A stretch of DNA of 64,000 nucleotides from Angiostrongylus vasorum (GCA_018806985.1 JADANN010000018.1:1272501-1336500); one strand, 5' to 3'. Shown: positions 1 through 30,377, counted from the stretch's first letter. The notes: a model not told the origin generated them from the sequence alone. A program made the numbers and translations.

Positions 1-62
1 TCATCTGTGGGCATTCTTCCCTGTTATTCATTTTGAACCATTCTGAATGAATCTGCCCATTT
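1..62 (-). mobile_element. Penelope-like element C-terminal remnant
   Basis: Read on the minus strand, the first bases encode a peptide like MNNREECPQM. This matches the C-terminal end of the GIY-YIG endonuclease region of the better-preserved copy at 58933-60296 (MNSRDECPEV). The fragment runs off the window edge, and the low-complexity T-rich stretch that follows cannot be assigned. Confidence 0.45.
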
Positions 63-296
63 TTTTAAAATTTTTTTGACGAGGGGTTTTTTTATTTTTG
101 GTTTTTGATGAGGGGGTGGTGCAGTCATCTGCCATATGCGCCTCTAGGCCACCGTTCTTTCTGGGTGGAAGGCAGGTAAGGAACGGTGGGGTTTTTAGAG
201 AAGATGCAGATCGGTAATTATCGTTCAGGTTTTCATCTTTCTGTTTGTGCTGTTGAAGCGTTTGACCTAGTAAAGTCACATATCAGTGCATCTTCC

Positions 297-340
297 AGGC
301 TTTGAAGAAGGCGATACTGCTGAAACATCATCTATCGTTG
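297..340 (+). mobile_element. Degenerate Penelope-like 3' end
   Basis: The string GGCTTTGAAGAAGGCGATAC followed by TGCTGAAACATC aligns with the hammerhead-like 3' motif of the other Penelope-like copies (GGCT, CTGANGA, GGCG hairpin, GAAACGTC). The invariant first C of the core is T here and GAAACGTC has become GAAACATC, so this copy is decayed. Confidence 0.4.
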
Positions 341-619
341 GGCTGTGTGTGTTCTTCTTTAAGGAAGTAAACATGTGCTGAACAACATCCTCGCGATTGC
401 TGAAAGAGAGAGCGACACATTTTTTGTATTCAGTTGATGGCTTGTCGAGAAATGAAAATTCACAAAAGAAGTGAAAATTTGTCCATACAATAACAGAAAC
501 TGTTGTTGAGGAGAACTGTAATATGTAGTAAAATGTCTTCTACCACAGAGATTTTGGTAAACACTGTGTTGAGATATTCCTGTTATAGAGGAAATATAGC
601 ATCATTTGGTCACTTGTAA

Positions 620-907
620 GGTTGCAAATAGCGCAGTGCTCAGAATGTCCTGCACTGCCCACATTTTTTACTGGTTCGATTCACGCCCTGGGCAAACGTC
701 CATCCCTCCAGAGTCGGCGCTTTAATTAAAGACTTCCGCGAGAGGATAAAAAACACAACCTAGATATATCCGTAGGATCTCGCAAGGTCGTTGTATAAGG
801 AATGTGTGAATGCAATGATCTCAGCGATGCTTAATGGAGTTGATTGCATAGCGGATCCTTAAAAGATTTATAAATAACGCACGCTTTATTTTTTTTCTTT
901 TATGGTC
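620..907 (+). mobile_element. S1 tRNA-derived SINE
   Basis: The 5' part has a tRNA-like A box (TAGCGCAGTGCT) and a B box (GGTTCGATTC at 673-682). The body shares the arrangement of the other S1 copies: TCCATCCCTCC, then CGTAGGATCTCGC, then GATGCTTAATGGAGTTGA. The end is a T-rich CTTTATT tail. It lies inside the HEATR5 intron upstream of the first visible exon. Confidence 0.6.
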
Positions 908-2495
908 GATTATGTGGTCAAACAATTTTACAGATTTACCCTTCGACAAGTTGCGAGTGATGGGTTGTTGCATGAAAAGGCCGTGTCATCATGCACTGGG
1001 GCGTCATAATAATGTAGTTTGTACTTCCATTTGAACACCATGACACCGCTTTAATTCTGCTGCCCCCCCACCCCCCACCCAATCGTCTAATTTTCAACAG
1101 CTGTAGGGTATTTTGCAGGGATAATCCTCTCGTTTCCTTTGTACCCATGCTGACGAAATATGTCCTTGTCAAGGGCAAAAATTACCTAAGGAGACCGCAA
1201 TTATCGAAGTGCACATTCCTTCCATCATCCACTAGGACCTCTATGAACCTCAATAGCACTGATTTAGCCGCAGCTCCGTTCTTAAGGCATTCTTGCAGGC
1301 ACACACCGTACTGCTGCGCGTATATCTGCGCGTAAGCATGCATTTGGTGCACAATTTGAGTTTATTTCATATCTGTGTCTCTTTTTGTGGGATGTGCCGG
1401 TAGAATGTAACCCTGTGTTTAAACGACACGACGGGTGATGCATATATCTTTGCGGAATCGATGAAATCCCGTAGTTTGTGTTGACATGTTCTATAACTGT
1501 TCTGGTTTCTACAACTGTTTCATCAATTATAGTCTATTATTGGACTCTCAAACAGATGTGAGTCGACGTTTTTTCATACCTGACTCATTGCTTGGGAGTA
1601 AGTAAGATTACGTCCATAGGCTCGTATCGAACTCTAGTAATCACTCAAACTTGGCGGATCAACAATTTCTATCCGATATCTCCATATTTTTTTCTCTTGA
1701 TTGCAAGCATATCCCAAATTTCAGCGGTAAATAAGATATGAAAGTATATATCGTTGAAATCTTATTTCTTCTATCTTTGTTTTTATTTCTACTATTTTTT
1801 TTTGTAGTATGAACCGTCAATCCACACCAGATTGACTGTAATAGAAAATCTGGGTGTTGTAAAGCGTTACAGAATTTATCCGCTCCCTGCTTACCTCATC
1901 ACTGTTTTTTATCTTCCTTATCTAACCAACCTTCTTCAGACTGTTTAATACAGTGCACAAGTTTTCTCACTTCCCGTTGTTTCAGACTTACAAAGTTCAA
2001 CTCGTTATCAAAATTGATTGTTTATTCTTTTTCAATATTTGGGGGTGGATCACATTAATCTTATGGAGTGACCCGACATAACAACTGTGAAAAAAAAGTG
2101 CCACGGTATAAGTATTTTGCATATCTTGCGAAGCCTCTGTGCGGTAGTTAGATGTTGTGCAGCTTTCTTTTCATTGCAACAAACAGCAGTTGGAAATTTT
2201 TTTCATAAACATGGTAAAATGCATAGAACATAGAGGACACATGGGATCTAAAAGTGTTAAATTACTAGAAATGCACAGAGAAACCTAGTTACATAGGGCG
2301 AACAACACAACAAAGGTAGCAGATCCACTTTTCGGGACACAGTATGGCCGCATGAATTGGTTTCAATTCACAACGAGTGCAAGAGTTAAGTCCGGCAAGC
2401 GCGTCTGTTTTTTCGACTATTTCATTGAAGTAGTAAATAGTTAAATATCATGACTTTAATGTTTTACAAGAAATATCTCATTTGGTGATTATTAG
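908..2495. other. Intron of HEATR5, no gene recognised
   Basis: AT-rich intronic sequence. I see no exon with homology, nor any recognised repeat. A short C-rich tract at 1061-1080 (runs of seven and six C) could form an i-motif/G-quadruplex on one strand. Upstream HEATR5 exons could be hidden here but none was identified. Confidence 0.5.
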
Positions 2496-21087
<18,592 letters not shown>

Positions 21088-21516
21088 TATTACTACTCAC
21101 GAATCATTGTACATTTTCTTGAACAGGTTGCTGCTTACTGTTGACACTCTATTGTTTGACTTTAAATATACCCGTCGTGCAGTGGAATCACTTATTGTTA
21201 AGTTAAATCAGGTTGTTTAAATGGTACATAAGTAATGTTCTGATCGCAGATGAGTTTTTCTTGTTAGATCATATAATGCTAGGTGGCCGTAAGTGTAATG
21301 TAGGTTCGCTAAAAAACGAGGTCAATGTTGAATTCGTCCATAACATGTTGTTTATGTGGTTTTATTTTGGGGTATTTTAAATGTGCTTGTTTAAAATAAG
21401 TGTTAATTCGACGACGAAAGACTTGTAATTACTCTTCGGAATTTGAAATCTGTATTGGTAATGCTACTTTGCTTGTAGAATTCTTTGTTTGTCATGCTAT
21501 ACTGCAGCTGCACAGG
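21088..21516. other. HEATR5 3' flank
   Basis: AT-rich 3' untranslated/flanking sequence after the HEATR5 stop. No recognisable gene, repeat or clear AATAAA. Confidence 0.5.
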
Positions 21517-22520
21517 GTGATTGAAGGGTAACTTCCTAGTTTAAAAGGCTTGGTTTTTTATTTCAGATGTAATTTCCATAAGAAATGAATGTGAACAGGA
21601 AGCGCATGGCATTGAGTTTTATTCAAAATTCGTTCTTGTACCAGCATTCGCCGCCAGCTTTTCGGTCCGTCCGGGGACCGCGTGAACTGATTTCACCAGA
21701 AACTTTTGTGAATTGGAAGAAGTAGGCTGTTATTGTATTGGCAGTTCGTTGATTCGGTAGAACAGACTTGCTTCTTCAACTAGCTGCAAAGCGAAAGGTG
21801 TGTCAAGTCAGCATTTCTGGATGGGCACTAATGCGGACCACGCCGTTTCATGCATTTCCCAGGGAAGGTGCATTTATCCATTCATGAACACTTTGATAAA
21901 TGGATGGATGGCCTGTCTTCAATGGTATTGCGAGTCCAGCATAATTTCTATCTCATTTCCCTCACCTGCTAGCGTCGTCCGTGGTGGTGGTCTGGTGCCA
22001 ACATTGTGACATTGACGAGCAACAATAGTAAAATGTAAAGGGGTACCATCTTACATGGAAATGGTACCTTTATTATTCTCCCACATGAAATAACTAGCCA
22101 GATTGGAGTATTATTTGGCTATAAGGGAACATTTCTTGAACAATTTGCAGCACCTACGAGTGGGACTGCAACAACTTTTTCGAGAACTAGTTACAATTCT
22201 ATAGCCATGAGTTTTGCATCACAAGTCTTGATCGTCTTTGTCTCAACTTGAGCTCGCTTGCAGTTCCTCCACCATCGCTACACTTGAGCAATCTCTCTCC
22301 AAGCTTCGAAACGTGCCGCTAACTGAGCACGATCTTGCAAGGTCAAACGTTCATCCATGTTTGTGCGGCTTCCAAGTTTCGGAAAAATTAGTCGATGTGA
22401 AGAAAAACGATTTAATTTCCATACATTGAAGAATATACGCAGAATATTCCAAAGGAATATCGCAATATACAAATAAATTGTAGGGATTTCAAGACAGGAA
22501 GTCGTTTTTCAATCGCCCTT
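21517..22520 (-). mobile_element. Tc1/IS630-like DNA transposon remnant with terminal inverted repeats
   Basis: The ends are inverted copies. The left, AGGGTGATTGAAGGGTAACT then TCCT, matches the reverse complement of the right, AGGGCGATTGAAAAACGACT then TCCT. On the minus strand near the right end, MDERLTLQDRAQLAARFEAW then REIAQV resembles the N-terminal helix-turn-helix of a nematode/arthropod transposase family (DUF4817-type: LTLQERAQLVARFE). The rest is full of stops and holds a nested R3 fragment (21904-21990). Dead, about 1 kb. Confidence 0.6.
21904..21990 (-). mobile_element. R3 repeat fragment
   Basis: GCCTGTCTTCAATGGTATTG, CCAGCATAATTTCTATCTC and the following CACC/GCTAG region correspond to the terminal part of R3 on the minus strand. 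It lies inside the DNA transposon remnant. Confidence 0.4.
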
Positions 22521-22523
22521 TAG

Positions 22524-22917
22524 ATCAAAAGGAGAAGGTAACGCACAAGGTTTGTATGCATTATGTTGTAAAACAGCTGTGAAGAAGAATGTTTCTACTC
22601 TACTGACGAAATTCCCACGATAGCTACCTTATTTCTCATGCATAGTTCCCAATTCTAGTCTTCGGCTTTTGCCATTTATTGATTTTGTCACTTCTTTAAT
22701 TCTAGTTGTTCAAAATGTACAATTATTTCCAACGTTTACATTTGTTACATTACATTGACGGTATAAACATTACAATCACACAGATTTATTTTATAACGGT
22801 GTAATTTCCACAAGTTAATCGTTTTCTATACTGCTCACAATTTCTACACCAATGTTTCAACAACCAGTACATTTTACACACACTGTATCACCCACACAAT
22901 CCACAACAGGAAATACG
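22524..22917. other. Intergenic, nothing recognised
   Basis: AT-rich sequence without homology or structure that I could identify. Confidence 0.5.
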
Positions 22918-23040
22918 CACTGGTAGCGCTGCGGTAGTAATGCAGGTGCCCAGACGACTCTACCCCAGCGTCACCAGGCCTCTTATTCTTCCGGGGTGGA
23001 GAAACTTTATCAGACTTCTCTGGAAACAGTTCATTCTCAG
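22918..23040 (+). mobile_element. S1 SINE 5' fragment
   Basis: TAGCGCTGCGGTAGTAATGC then GGTGCCCAGACGACTCTACC and a decayed ...CACCAGGCCTC...GGGGTGGAGAAAC body fit the S1 5' half. Confidence 0.45.
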
Positions 23041-23225
23041 AAATTCATGTGGGAGCGCTCTTTCCATGACTCAAAGGGATAAATGACTCAACCAGCATTC
23101 AACTACTTTAATAAAGAAGGGGGCAATCCTCAGGTAGTAGTCGAATCCATATGCAAAAGTCGGAGAACCTTCGTGGATGACAGGTGCGAGAAAACGAATC
23201 AAATGGGAGAAGTGCTGGGTAGATA

Positions 23226-23367
23226 ATCCAAAAAAGGTATTTTCTATTTTAGAGATCAAAAAGTTATTTTCTATTTTAGAGAACCAGTCTTCATATATAC
23301 TGCGGGGCAGCACAGTAGATATGAAGACTGGTTCTCTAAAATAGAAAATACCTTTTTGGATTATCAA
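23226..23367. repeat. Near-perfect inverted repeat (foldback)
   Basis: AATCCAAAAAAGGTATTTTC at the left is mirrored by GAAAATACCTTTTTGGATT at the right. Inside, TTTTAGAGAACCAGTCTTCA is mirrored by TGAAGACTGGTTCTCTAAAA, around a short GC-rich loop (CTGCGGGGCAGCACAG). The left arm carries a partial duplication of TATTTTCTATTTTAGAGA. It would form a long stable hairpin. Confidence 0.8.
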
Positions 23368-23544
23368 GCTAATAGGAGGGTCGTTTTAAGCGACCTGTCT
23401 TTCACATCTACAGTGCGGATCCCAGCACTTCTCATATTCAGCTCCTTTCGTCGCATCCATCATCCATGAAGGTCCCTCATACTTTTACATGTGGTTTCGG
23501 CTGCTGATCGAGTCGATTCACCTTGGAGTCCTAAGAGAGCGTTC

Positions 23545-23668
23545 TTATTTGCACCGCAAGGAGTGATTTTTCCTGGACAACTCCGGTACCAATTCGCTCA
23601 CCCCGGAGGGACGAGAGGCGCGATGAGCCAGGAGCAGTATCGAACCAGTACCGTGCATGTAATGATTA
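23545..23668 (-). mobile_element. S1 SINE fragment
   Basis: On the minus strand this is an S1 5' half (ATACTGCTCCTGGCTCATCG, CCGGAGTTGTCCAGG). The next S1 copy begins right beside it, apparently inserted into it. Confidence 0.5.
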
Positions 23669-23946
23669 ACATAAAAGGATAAAGGATAAAGCTCTTGGCG
23701 TTGATCAATCGCTGATGCGACATGCATTCGACTTCATTAAGCATCGTTTGGAGATGATGGAATGCATATCTGGTTTTTACAATGACACGCAGTGGCCTAC
23801 CGATGTATCGAGCCAGTTCAGCTATCCTCCCAGAGAAGTCCGGTACCAATTTGCCGACCCCGATGGAAGGCTTGGTGGGCCATGGGTGCGAGGATCGATT
23901 CCACGTGTGTGTTGCAAGGCTCCTCCGACCACTACGCACACGAACC
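23669..23946 (-). mobile_element. S1 tRNA-derived SINE
   Basis: Near full length on the minus strand. It starts at GGGTTCGTGTGCGTAGTGGT with an A-box-like segment, then CGCACCCATGGCCCACCAAG, CGATACATCGGTAGGCCACT, GATGCTTAATGAAGTCGAAT, CATCAGCGATTGATCAACGC and CAAGAGCTTTATCC. Confidence 0.7.
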
Positions 23947-23974
23947 CAATTATTAAGATGAGGTTAACAAAAAA

Positions 23975-24110
23975 GTTGTTCGGCTAACATTTCGGTGCTT
24001 TTGCCTTCTTGAGTGCCGCGTCGATCCGAGTCGATAGTGCACAGGTGGTCGTCTCCCGTGACTTGGGTGTTGATTGTCGCATGCTTCTTCCACATGTCTT
24101 TCGAGTTATA
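23975..24110 (-). mobile_element. Penelope-like subfamily B 3' end
   Basis: On the minus strand, CTCAAGAAGGCAAAAGCACC then GAAATGTTAGCCGAACAACT matches the subfamily-B hammerhead-like end at 37600-37635 (GAAACGTTAGCC). The upstream ACTCGGATCGACGCGGC also recurs in related form in the copies at 41900 and 48230. Confidence 0.5.
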
Positions 24111-24230
24111 AACTGACGATATACGTTCCTTACTAGGAAATGAATACAGTAAATCATATGTTAACTATACAAGAGTCAATTTCACTCATTAACTGATTGT
24201 TATGTCACTTACAAAAAACTATGATGAGTC

Positions 24231-27200
24231 ATCCACGGAGGTTCTTCATGTGAGGGATCCCGATGGCCGGTTAGTCGCGAGGCTACGTGGAGTGTCCCCA
24301 GGTGACGGATAATCGCGGACCAAAAGCGACCGTATGTTTCCCTGAGACGCAGGTGGATCCAGGGTATGGACTCCCAGTTTCTGTTGCGCCGATTTGGCAC
24401 ATACTTTCTGTATTTGAGAGGCGTATTCATGCATGCGTGTGTGGGTGTTTTCGCTTATGCGGATTGTATTCTACGAGTCAGTTCGGCCAAAACTATATGG
24501 GAGGCGGTTAGAGTCGCCTCCAACAAATAAGCTCCATGTCCACTCTAGGAGAGACTGGTAAGCCCATGAGTATACCCAACCCCATGTTCAGGGCCCCGCA
24601 AGCTATTCATGGGTATCAAAATGCTAAACACAGTAAAAAGAAACAGGCCTCATTCCTCTGAGCTCAAAAGAGCTCCCCAATTCGGCAGCGTTGGGTAGGA
24701 CGAGCACGGAGAGGCTGCTAAAATCTCAGGGTCAATGGAAGCTGCTTGGATCGCAAAGAGTTAAGGTGGCGATCTTTACCTACAGTGCACGTACATTTGC
24801 ATCCGAGTCCTCGAGGGAAGAATTGATCATGCAAGATCATGCACAGCGAGAACGATAAGGTACGACGTCATCGGCCTGGCCGAGACGAGACGACGCTACC
24901 CATTCAACGCCGTCTATGACATGGGAGAAGAACTGTTCCTGGGAGCATGCTACAGTAGAAGAGCCGGCGGAGTCGGCGTTCTCGTTAACACTAGTTTGTC
25001 CATGAATTCATTCGAACAACTAACAACCCGAATCGGACGTTTACGATTTAAAGAGATGTGAAGCAATAACCGTTCTGACAGTTTCGTTGTTTATGTGCCA
25101 ACATCAAACTATGATGAAGAAGAAGTCAAAGTGTGCTATGTGGACTTGGAGAGGTTCTACAGAGAAGACCATACATTCTTCAAGGTCATCATTGGAGATT
25201 TTAACGCCAAAATTGGACCATGAACAACGTCTGAAGAAGGTCGCATTGGAACCCAAGGATTAGAATGGAACGAACAGGGTGAGCGGCTCTCTGAGTTTAT
25301 AATGACGACCAAGACCATCTATGGTAACTCGCAATTCAAGAAGCCCGCCCTACACGCTGGACGTGTGAGTCTCCCAATGGAGAGTACCATAACGAAATAG
25401 ACCACATCATAGTAAACCGAAGGTTTTGCCTAATTGATTTCGCCGTTGTCCAAAAAATTCTACACGGGATCAAACTTCCTTCGTGCAAGATTCCATTTCT
25501 CGCAGAAAGGAGAGAAAACCGCTATATTCAAAAAAAGAACTCCCAAAACCACAGTAAATTAGGACTTTTTCAACTCATTAGTCGGCTGTTGGGAAGATGC
25601 CGTTGTCGATAACATCGACGAAGAATACGATCGGCTCATTCAACATTTTCACGCTAGCGCTTGAAAGCTGGGAGTTCGGAAGTCACGAAGAGACGTCTGT
25701 CTCCAGAAACACTCGAGCTGATACGCCAACGTGGAATCGCACGAGCAGGCAACCGCGAACTAACGTCCGAACTTGCAAAACAATGCAGACAGGCGATAAA
25801 GAAGATCTTAAAGAGGGAAGAGCAGCCGTAATGGTCGAAGCTACAGAAGCTGGGAGGCTGGGAAAAGCATTCGCAAAGCCCACCGAAGCTTCGCCAATTA
25901 CAAGACCAAGATGATTGCACTCCGACGATCAGACGAAACAGTTACAGCATCCAGAAACCTAATATAGAAAATCATTCACGAATACTACTCAGATCTCTTC
26001 TATAGCCACGTCCACCCTCCGTCATATGAAATAAAGGAGGGTGGATGTGTTGTACCACCGGCTGTTCCTTCCGAAATCCGACATGCCATTTCGTCGGTGA
26101 AAAATCGAACAACACCAGGTCCAGACAGGATAAGACCAGAACACCTGAAGAACCTTCCGCCAGTCCTCGTAAACACACTGGCTCGGCTCTTCACACGTTA
26201 CCTGTCTGAATGCAAGGTCTCTACTCAGTGGAAGACCGGCAGGACAGCGTTATTGTTCAATAAGGGTGACCTACACGATATCGGCAACTATCGCCCAATC
26301 TGCTTGCTGTCTATCGTCTACAAACTTTCTACTCGAGTCACCCTAAACGGGATTGCCAGAACACTGGACGAAGGACAACCATGTGAGCAAGCAGGGATTT
26401 CGAAAAGGATTTAGTACTATGGACCACATCCACACGATAAGAAGACTCATTGAAGTATAGCAAGTGTACGCTCTGTCTCACTTTCATCGATTTAAGGAAG
26501 GGCTTTCGCTCAATTGAGATAGAAGCAGCCATGGAAGCGCTTGATAGTCAAGGACTCCCTACTCAGTACATAAGGATTCTTCGTGAGCTATACAAAAATT
26601 TCACAACCAAGATATCACCATTCTACAACAATATTAATATTGACGTCAAAAGAGTGATTAGGCAAGGTGACACTATCTTTCCAAAACTATTTACGCCACC
26701 TTCCAGAACGTCATGCGAACACTAGAATGTGATAAAATGGGAGTGAAAATCGATGGTCGGCAATTACACCAGTTTCGCTTTGTTTTTCAGATCGTTCTTT
26801 TAACACCAACATTATTCAAGCGGAACGTGTACTTGCCGGCTTTGATAGAGCCTGTGGAAAGATTAGTCTTCGACTAAATCTCAGATAAACGATGGTCGTG
26901 AGGAACGGACTGGTTTCGTGTCCCCCGTTCACGTTCAATGGAACGAATATCTCCGAATGTTCCAGTTATGTCTGTCTAGGTCGTGAAATCAACATGTTGA
27001 ACGGCTTAGCTCCAGAAATGAGCAAAATGGAACGAGCGGCTCCTGGAACATTTAAGAGCATCGAGGATGTAGTGAAGAGAACAAAGAATACCCGACTCTT
27101 TGCCCACCTTTTCGACTCAGCGGTACTTCCTGCCCTAACGTATGCGTCGGAAACCTGGTTGCTGCGTAAGCAGGGTGAAAGATCACTCAGCGTTATCGAA

Positions 27201-27613
27201 CGCGTGGTCGAAAGGACGCTGCTAGGAGCATCCGGTTTCACACGAGTAAGGGGAAGCGATCCGATGGTCCGACCTACGTCAACGATCAAAAGTCAAAGAT
27301 GCCGTTCTGTACGCCAAACAGTCGAAGATAAGCTGGCCGGACATGTAAATGGGTATGAATGACACCCGATAGACACGAGCCGTTATTGACTGGATTCCTC
27401 GGGATGTTAAATGCATTGCTGGAAGACCACCGTCTCGATGGTCAGAGTTCTTCGCGAAAAGCCTAGAAGAAAGATATGATGCCCAGCTAGTCCCTAGAGC
27501 GAGCAGAAGCCAATGGGCTACTCTTGCACGAGACACGGAAAAAATGGAAGATTTACTGGCGGCAGCTCCAGTCACTCGACGATAAACAGGACAACAGGTG
27601 ATACAAGTAATAC
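24231..27613 (+). mobile_element. RTE-type LINE, copy B (family 1)
   Basis: About 3.4 kb from CCACGGAGG...GTTAGTCGCGAGGCTACGTG to the 3' repeat GTGATACAAGTAATACAG. The endonuclease remnant has [17 protein letters not shown] and NEIDHIIVN, but the SDHR motif is lost. The linker region, absent from copy A, is present (25560-25960). The RT has SRQDKTRTPE-type sequence, LTFIDLRKGFRSIEIEAAME and RVIRQGDTIF. FADD is destroyed (RFVFQIVLL at about 26777). The C-terminal part encodes VCLGREINMLNGLAPEMSKM, ALTYASETWLLRKQ and DWIPRDVK-like sequence. Many stops and frameshifts; not active. Confidence 0.85.
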
Positions 27614-27624
27614 AGGGGATCCAC

Positions 27625-27970
27625 TTTTTGACCTACTTATGACTTTTCACCCGTCCACAACTTTTTGATTTAAATTTCTAATTGGTCTATCCACTTTTAA
27701 GTTTAAACATATTGTTGACCTACTCATATTTTTTATTTACCCACTTCTGATCTACTTATGATTTTCGATCTACCCGTAAGTTTTGACCTATTTTTCTAGT
27801 TTTCGATCTCCCCCATTTTGGTCTAAGCCTATCCTTGGCCTGCTTATAAATTTTGATCTATCCACTTTTGATCTGCCGACGACCTTTGACCTCACCTAAT
27901 TTTCGACCTATTTTTAAGTTTCCGATCTACCCACTTTTTTATCTAGACGTATTCTTGAACTACTTATGCG
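27625..27970 (+). repeat. Degenerate minisatellite
   Basis: Repeated variants of TTTGACCTACTTATGATTTT and TCGATCTACCCACTTTTGAT alternate for about 345 bp, directly after the 3' end of LINE B. Units vary in spacing and sequence but keep the alternation GACCTAC-TTATG-TTTTCGATCTACCC. Confidence 0.7.
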
Positions 27971-28636
27971 AAATATGGTTGAAATGCGAACTGTTGTTAT
28001 GGAAGAATTTTAAACTCTACGTTGGAATTGTGTATCGCATATGGTTGTATGTAAAAAGGCATAGTTTACAATGACTATAGATTCTATTCATTCACTTTGT
28101 ATTCTATTGTGTTTTTAAATTCTGTACAAGAGTCTATGACAAGCATACATCGGGGGGTTTTATGCAAGAATTATCAACTCTTCGCAGACTATTGTAATGC
28201 TGCTGATTATAAGAGTCTGAGAAGTATGGCTTAATAAATATCCTGAGCACATGGTTTATAGCGTCAGTAAGACGTTATGAAAATATGGATTAAGAACATG
28301 CGTTCTTTCTAAAGAAATACTCTACACATTGATGAAGGCGCACACTATCTACGCTTACTCTTGGTGCACACTACAAATTCCTTCATGTAAGCTCCTTCTA
28401 AAATTTGCACCACTGCGAGGTAAATGCCTTTAAGCTGAAGCTTTACAACACAGGTGATAAAAAGGTGTATTAAAAGTTGGGAATATGTTCTTTTCCCAAG
28501 GGTGTAGCTTGCCAACTGATAAATGTACATTTTGAGAACGCTTATGCCTTCTGAATGCTACTAATACGTTTGTAGAAGTCTTCTTGGTTATATGCCATTT
28601 TTTCGTGACAATCAAATGTCCATGCACTCTGAACTT
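27971..28636. other. Intergenic, nothing recognised
   Basis: AT-rich sequence. Short open frames (73 codons from 27853; 61 codons on the minus strand) have no homology I know. Confidence 0.5.
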
Positions 28637-28922
28637 CGGGGACGCGTGTAGCGTAATAGTTAAAGGTACCCTGCAGTATACATTTGTTCGATCTCGCGCC
28701 CCAGGTTCACCAAGCCCTCCATCCTTCCTGGGTCGGCGGATAAGTACCAGCCCTGTCTGAGAGGACAGCAGCGCAAACTCGATACATCGGTAGGCCACCG
28801 CGAGTCATTTCAAAGGCCTTGTATGCATTCAATCACGTCCAAACGATGCTTAGTGAAGTCTAATGCATGGTGCATCTCTCAGGAATGAATCAACGTCGAG
28901 AGTTTTATCTTTTATTATTTAA
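28637..28922 (+). mobile_element. S1 tRNA-derived SINE
   Basis: GGACGCGTGTAGCGTAATAG, a B-box-like GTTCGATCTCGC, AAGCCCTCCATCCTTCCTGG, ATACATCGGTAGGCCACCGC, AAACGATGCTTAGTGAAGTC, ATGCATGGTGCATCTCTCAG and GAGAGTTTTATCTTTTATTA. Full length. Confidence 0.75.
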
Positions 28923-29973
28923 CCTCTAGACCCCCTATCTAGAATCCCCTCTAGAACCTCTATATGGGAGCGCCAACAGGTCCGGTGTGGAATTCAAACA
29001 GAGGGCGACTCGTCCGAAAGTACAGTGTGGTATACTTTTCGCTAATATGGCGCAGAGTACCTATCCAAAGACGAGCCCCCAATTTAAGACATGTATTCGA
29101 CAAGCGATCGACTGATTGCAAATAGTCTGGCAAAAATGTTCTGTACAGTAAACTAAGCCAGAAGTTAAGCGTGCGCATTGAGATCAAGATGTATGGTCTC
29201 AAAAAACGTTCAGCGGCGTTAATATTGAAATCAACGCGCATTGTCGTGAAAGCGTTATATCGTACACGGGAATTCGATTTGTTACAAAACATGAGACAAT
29301 GAACTGAAGAACGTAGAGGACACTTGGAAAATAAAGAAGTACCGAAGTTCGTGGAAATCGTTTAGAAAAGGAGAATTGCAGAGCGGAAACGAATGAAGAT
29401 CGATCGGCATGAGTTGTTACCAAATCAGTGGATGCAACGACAAATTAGGCGTAAAGTTGGACGAAGCAAGGACACCAAACTAAGCATGGGATCCTAAGCG
29501 TTTACTTTTCAAAGTGTGAATCTTGCCTTAGAATAAGAATCTATACACCGTTATATCATATCGCATTGGTTGTACATGTAGATGTGCGGTAGAAATGTGG
29601 CTAAGCTCGTCGATTTTGCGAACGTTGCTGCTTGAAAATCACTTAAATGCCTGTTTTAGGAAGTCAGATTGTATTTCCTTATCACAATGTATCTCTTCTC
29701 TATCAAAGGAACTAATTCTTGGAACGCTAAAGCTAAGTTAAGCGGTTATAAACTTATGGTGGATGTCTTCAAGCATTCATGTAGCTGAGAACATCTATAA
29801 CAGTCTGAATGACATTAAAGCCAATGTGAGGTGTTGTGGAGGCTGGAAATCACAATTGATTCCAGTAGGGTAGCCAGAAATCCGCTGATGAGAACTCATA
29901 TGTGTGGTCGCCCGGGCGGAGGTATCTGGAACAGAAAACCATTACTGCAGAACATGCAACAGACAGTGGTTAC
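28923..29973. other. Unclassified region
   Basis: Two minus-strand frames (28960-29292, 110 codons; 29199-29423, 74 codons) and a lysine/arginine-rich plus-strand stretch at 29350-29490 suggest an old insertion. No domain was recognised. The remainder is AT-rich intergenic DNA. Confidence 0.35.
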
Positions 29974-30366
29974 AGCACTAACTTCTTAATTTCTGCATAC
30001 TATAGTTTTTTTCACGGCAGGGTATAAAGCGAAATACAACCACAATGATTCTGAGATATTTGCAAAACTCCGGACTGCAGTGCCTGTGATGGAGAACGAA
30101 TGCGCTATTATCCTTTCCGGGGGCTAACGCGTTCGTTTCGATTAACCACTACACCATGTGGGTCCTTCGTTTCGCCTTTCTCTCGGCTAGTTCTATCGAC
30201 CAGTGTCATCAGCAGTCACCTGTCAACGGAATTGATCTGGAGAGCAAAAATTGGCATTTAACCTAGTTAAGCTGGGGTTGTAGTTGAAATCACAATGGTA
30301 ACTTTTTATTTGCTGCCTATTATAATTTTTTTCACGGGAGTTTGCAAATATCTCAGCATCATTGAA
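29974..30366 (+). mobile_element. M1 palindromic retroposon with 11-bp duplication
   Basis: The M1 left arm (TTTTTTCACGGCAGGGTATA, ATTCTGAGATATTTGCAAAA) is followed by the tRNA-like centre and the inverted end CACGGGAGTTTGCAAATATC then TCAGCATCATTG. It is flanked by ACAGTGGTTAC at 29963-29973 and 30367-30377, which I read as the target duplication. Confidence 0.75.
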
Positions 30367-30377
30367 ACAGTGGTTAC

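Noticed and set aside
26892..27362. 156-codon frame as an independent gene
   Set aside because: It is the C-terminal part of RTE LINE copy B (SETWLLRKQGERSLSVIERV region).
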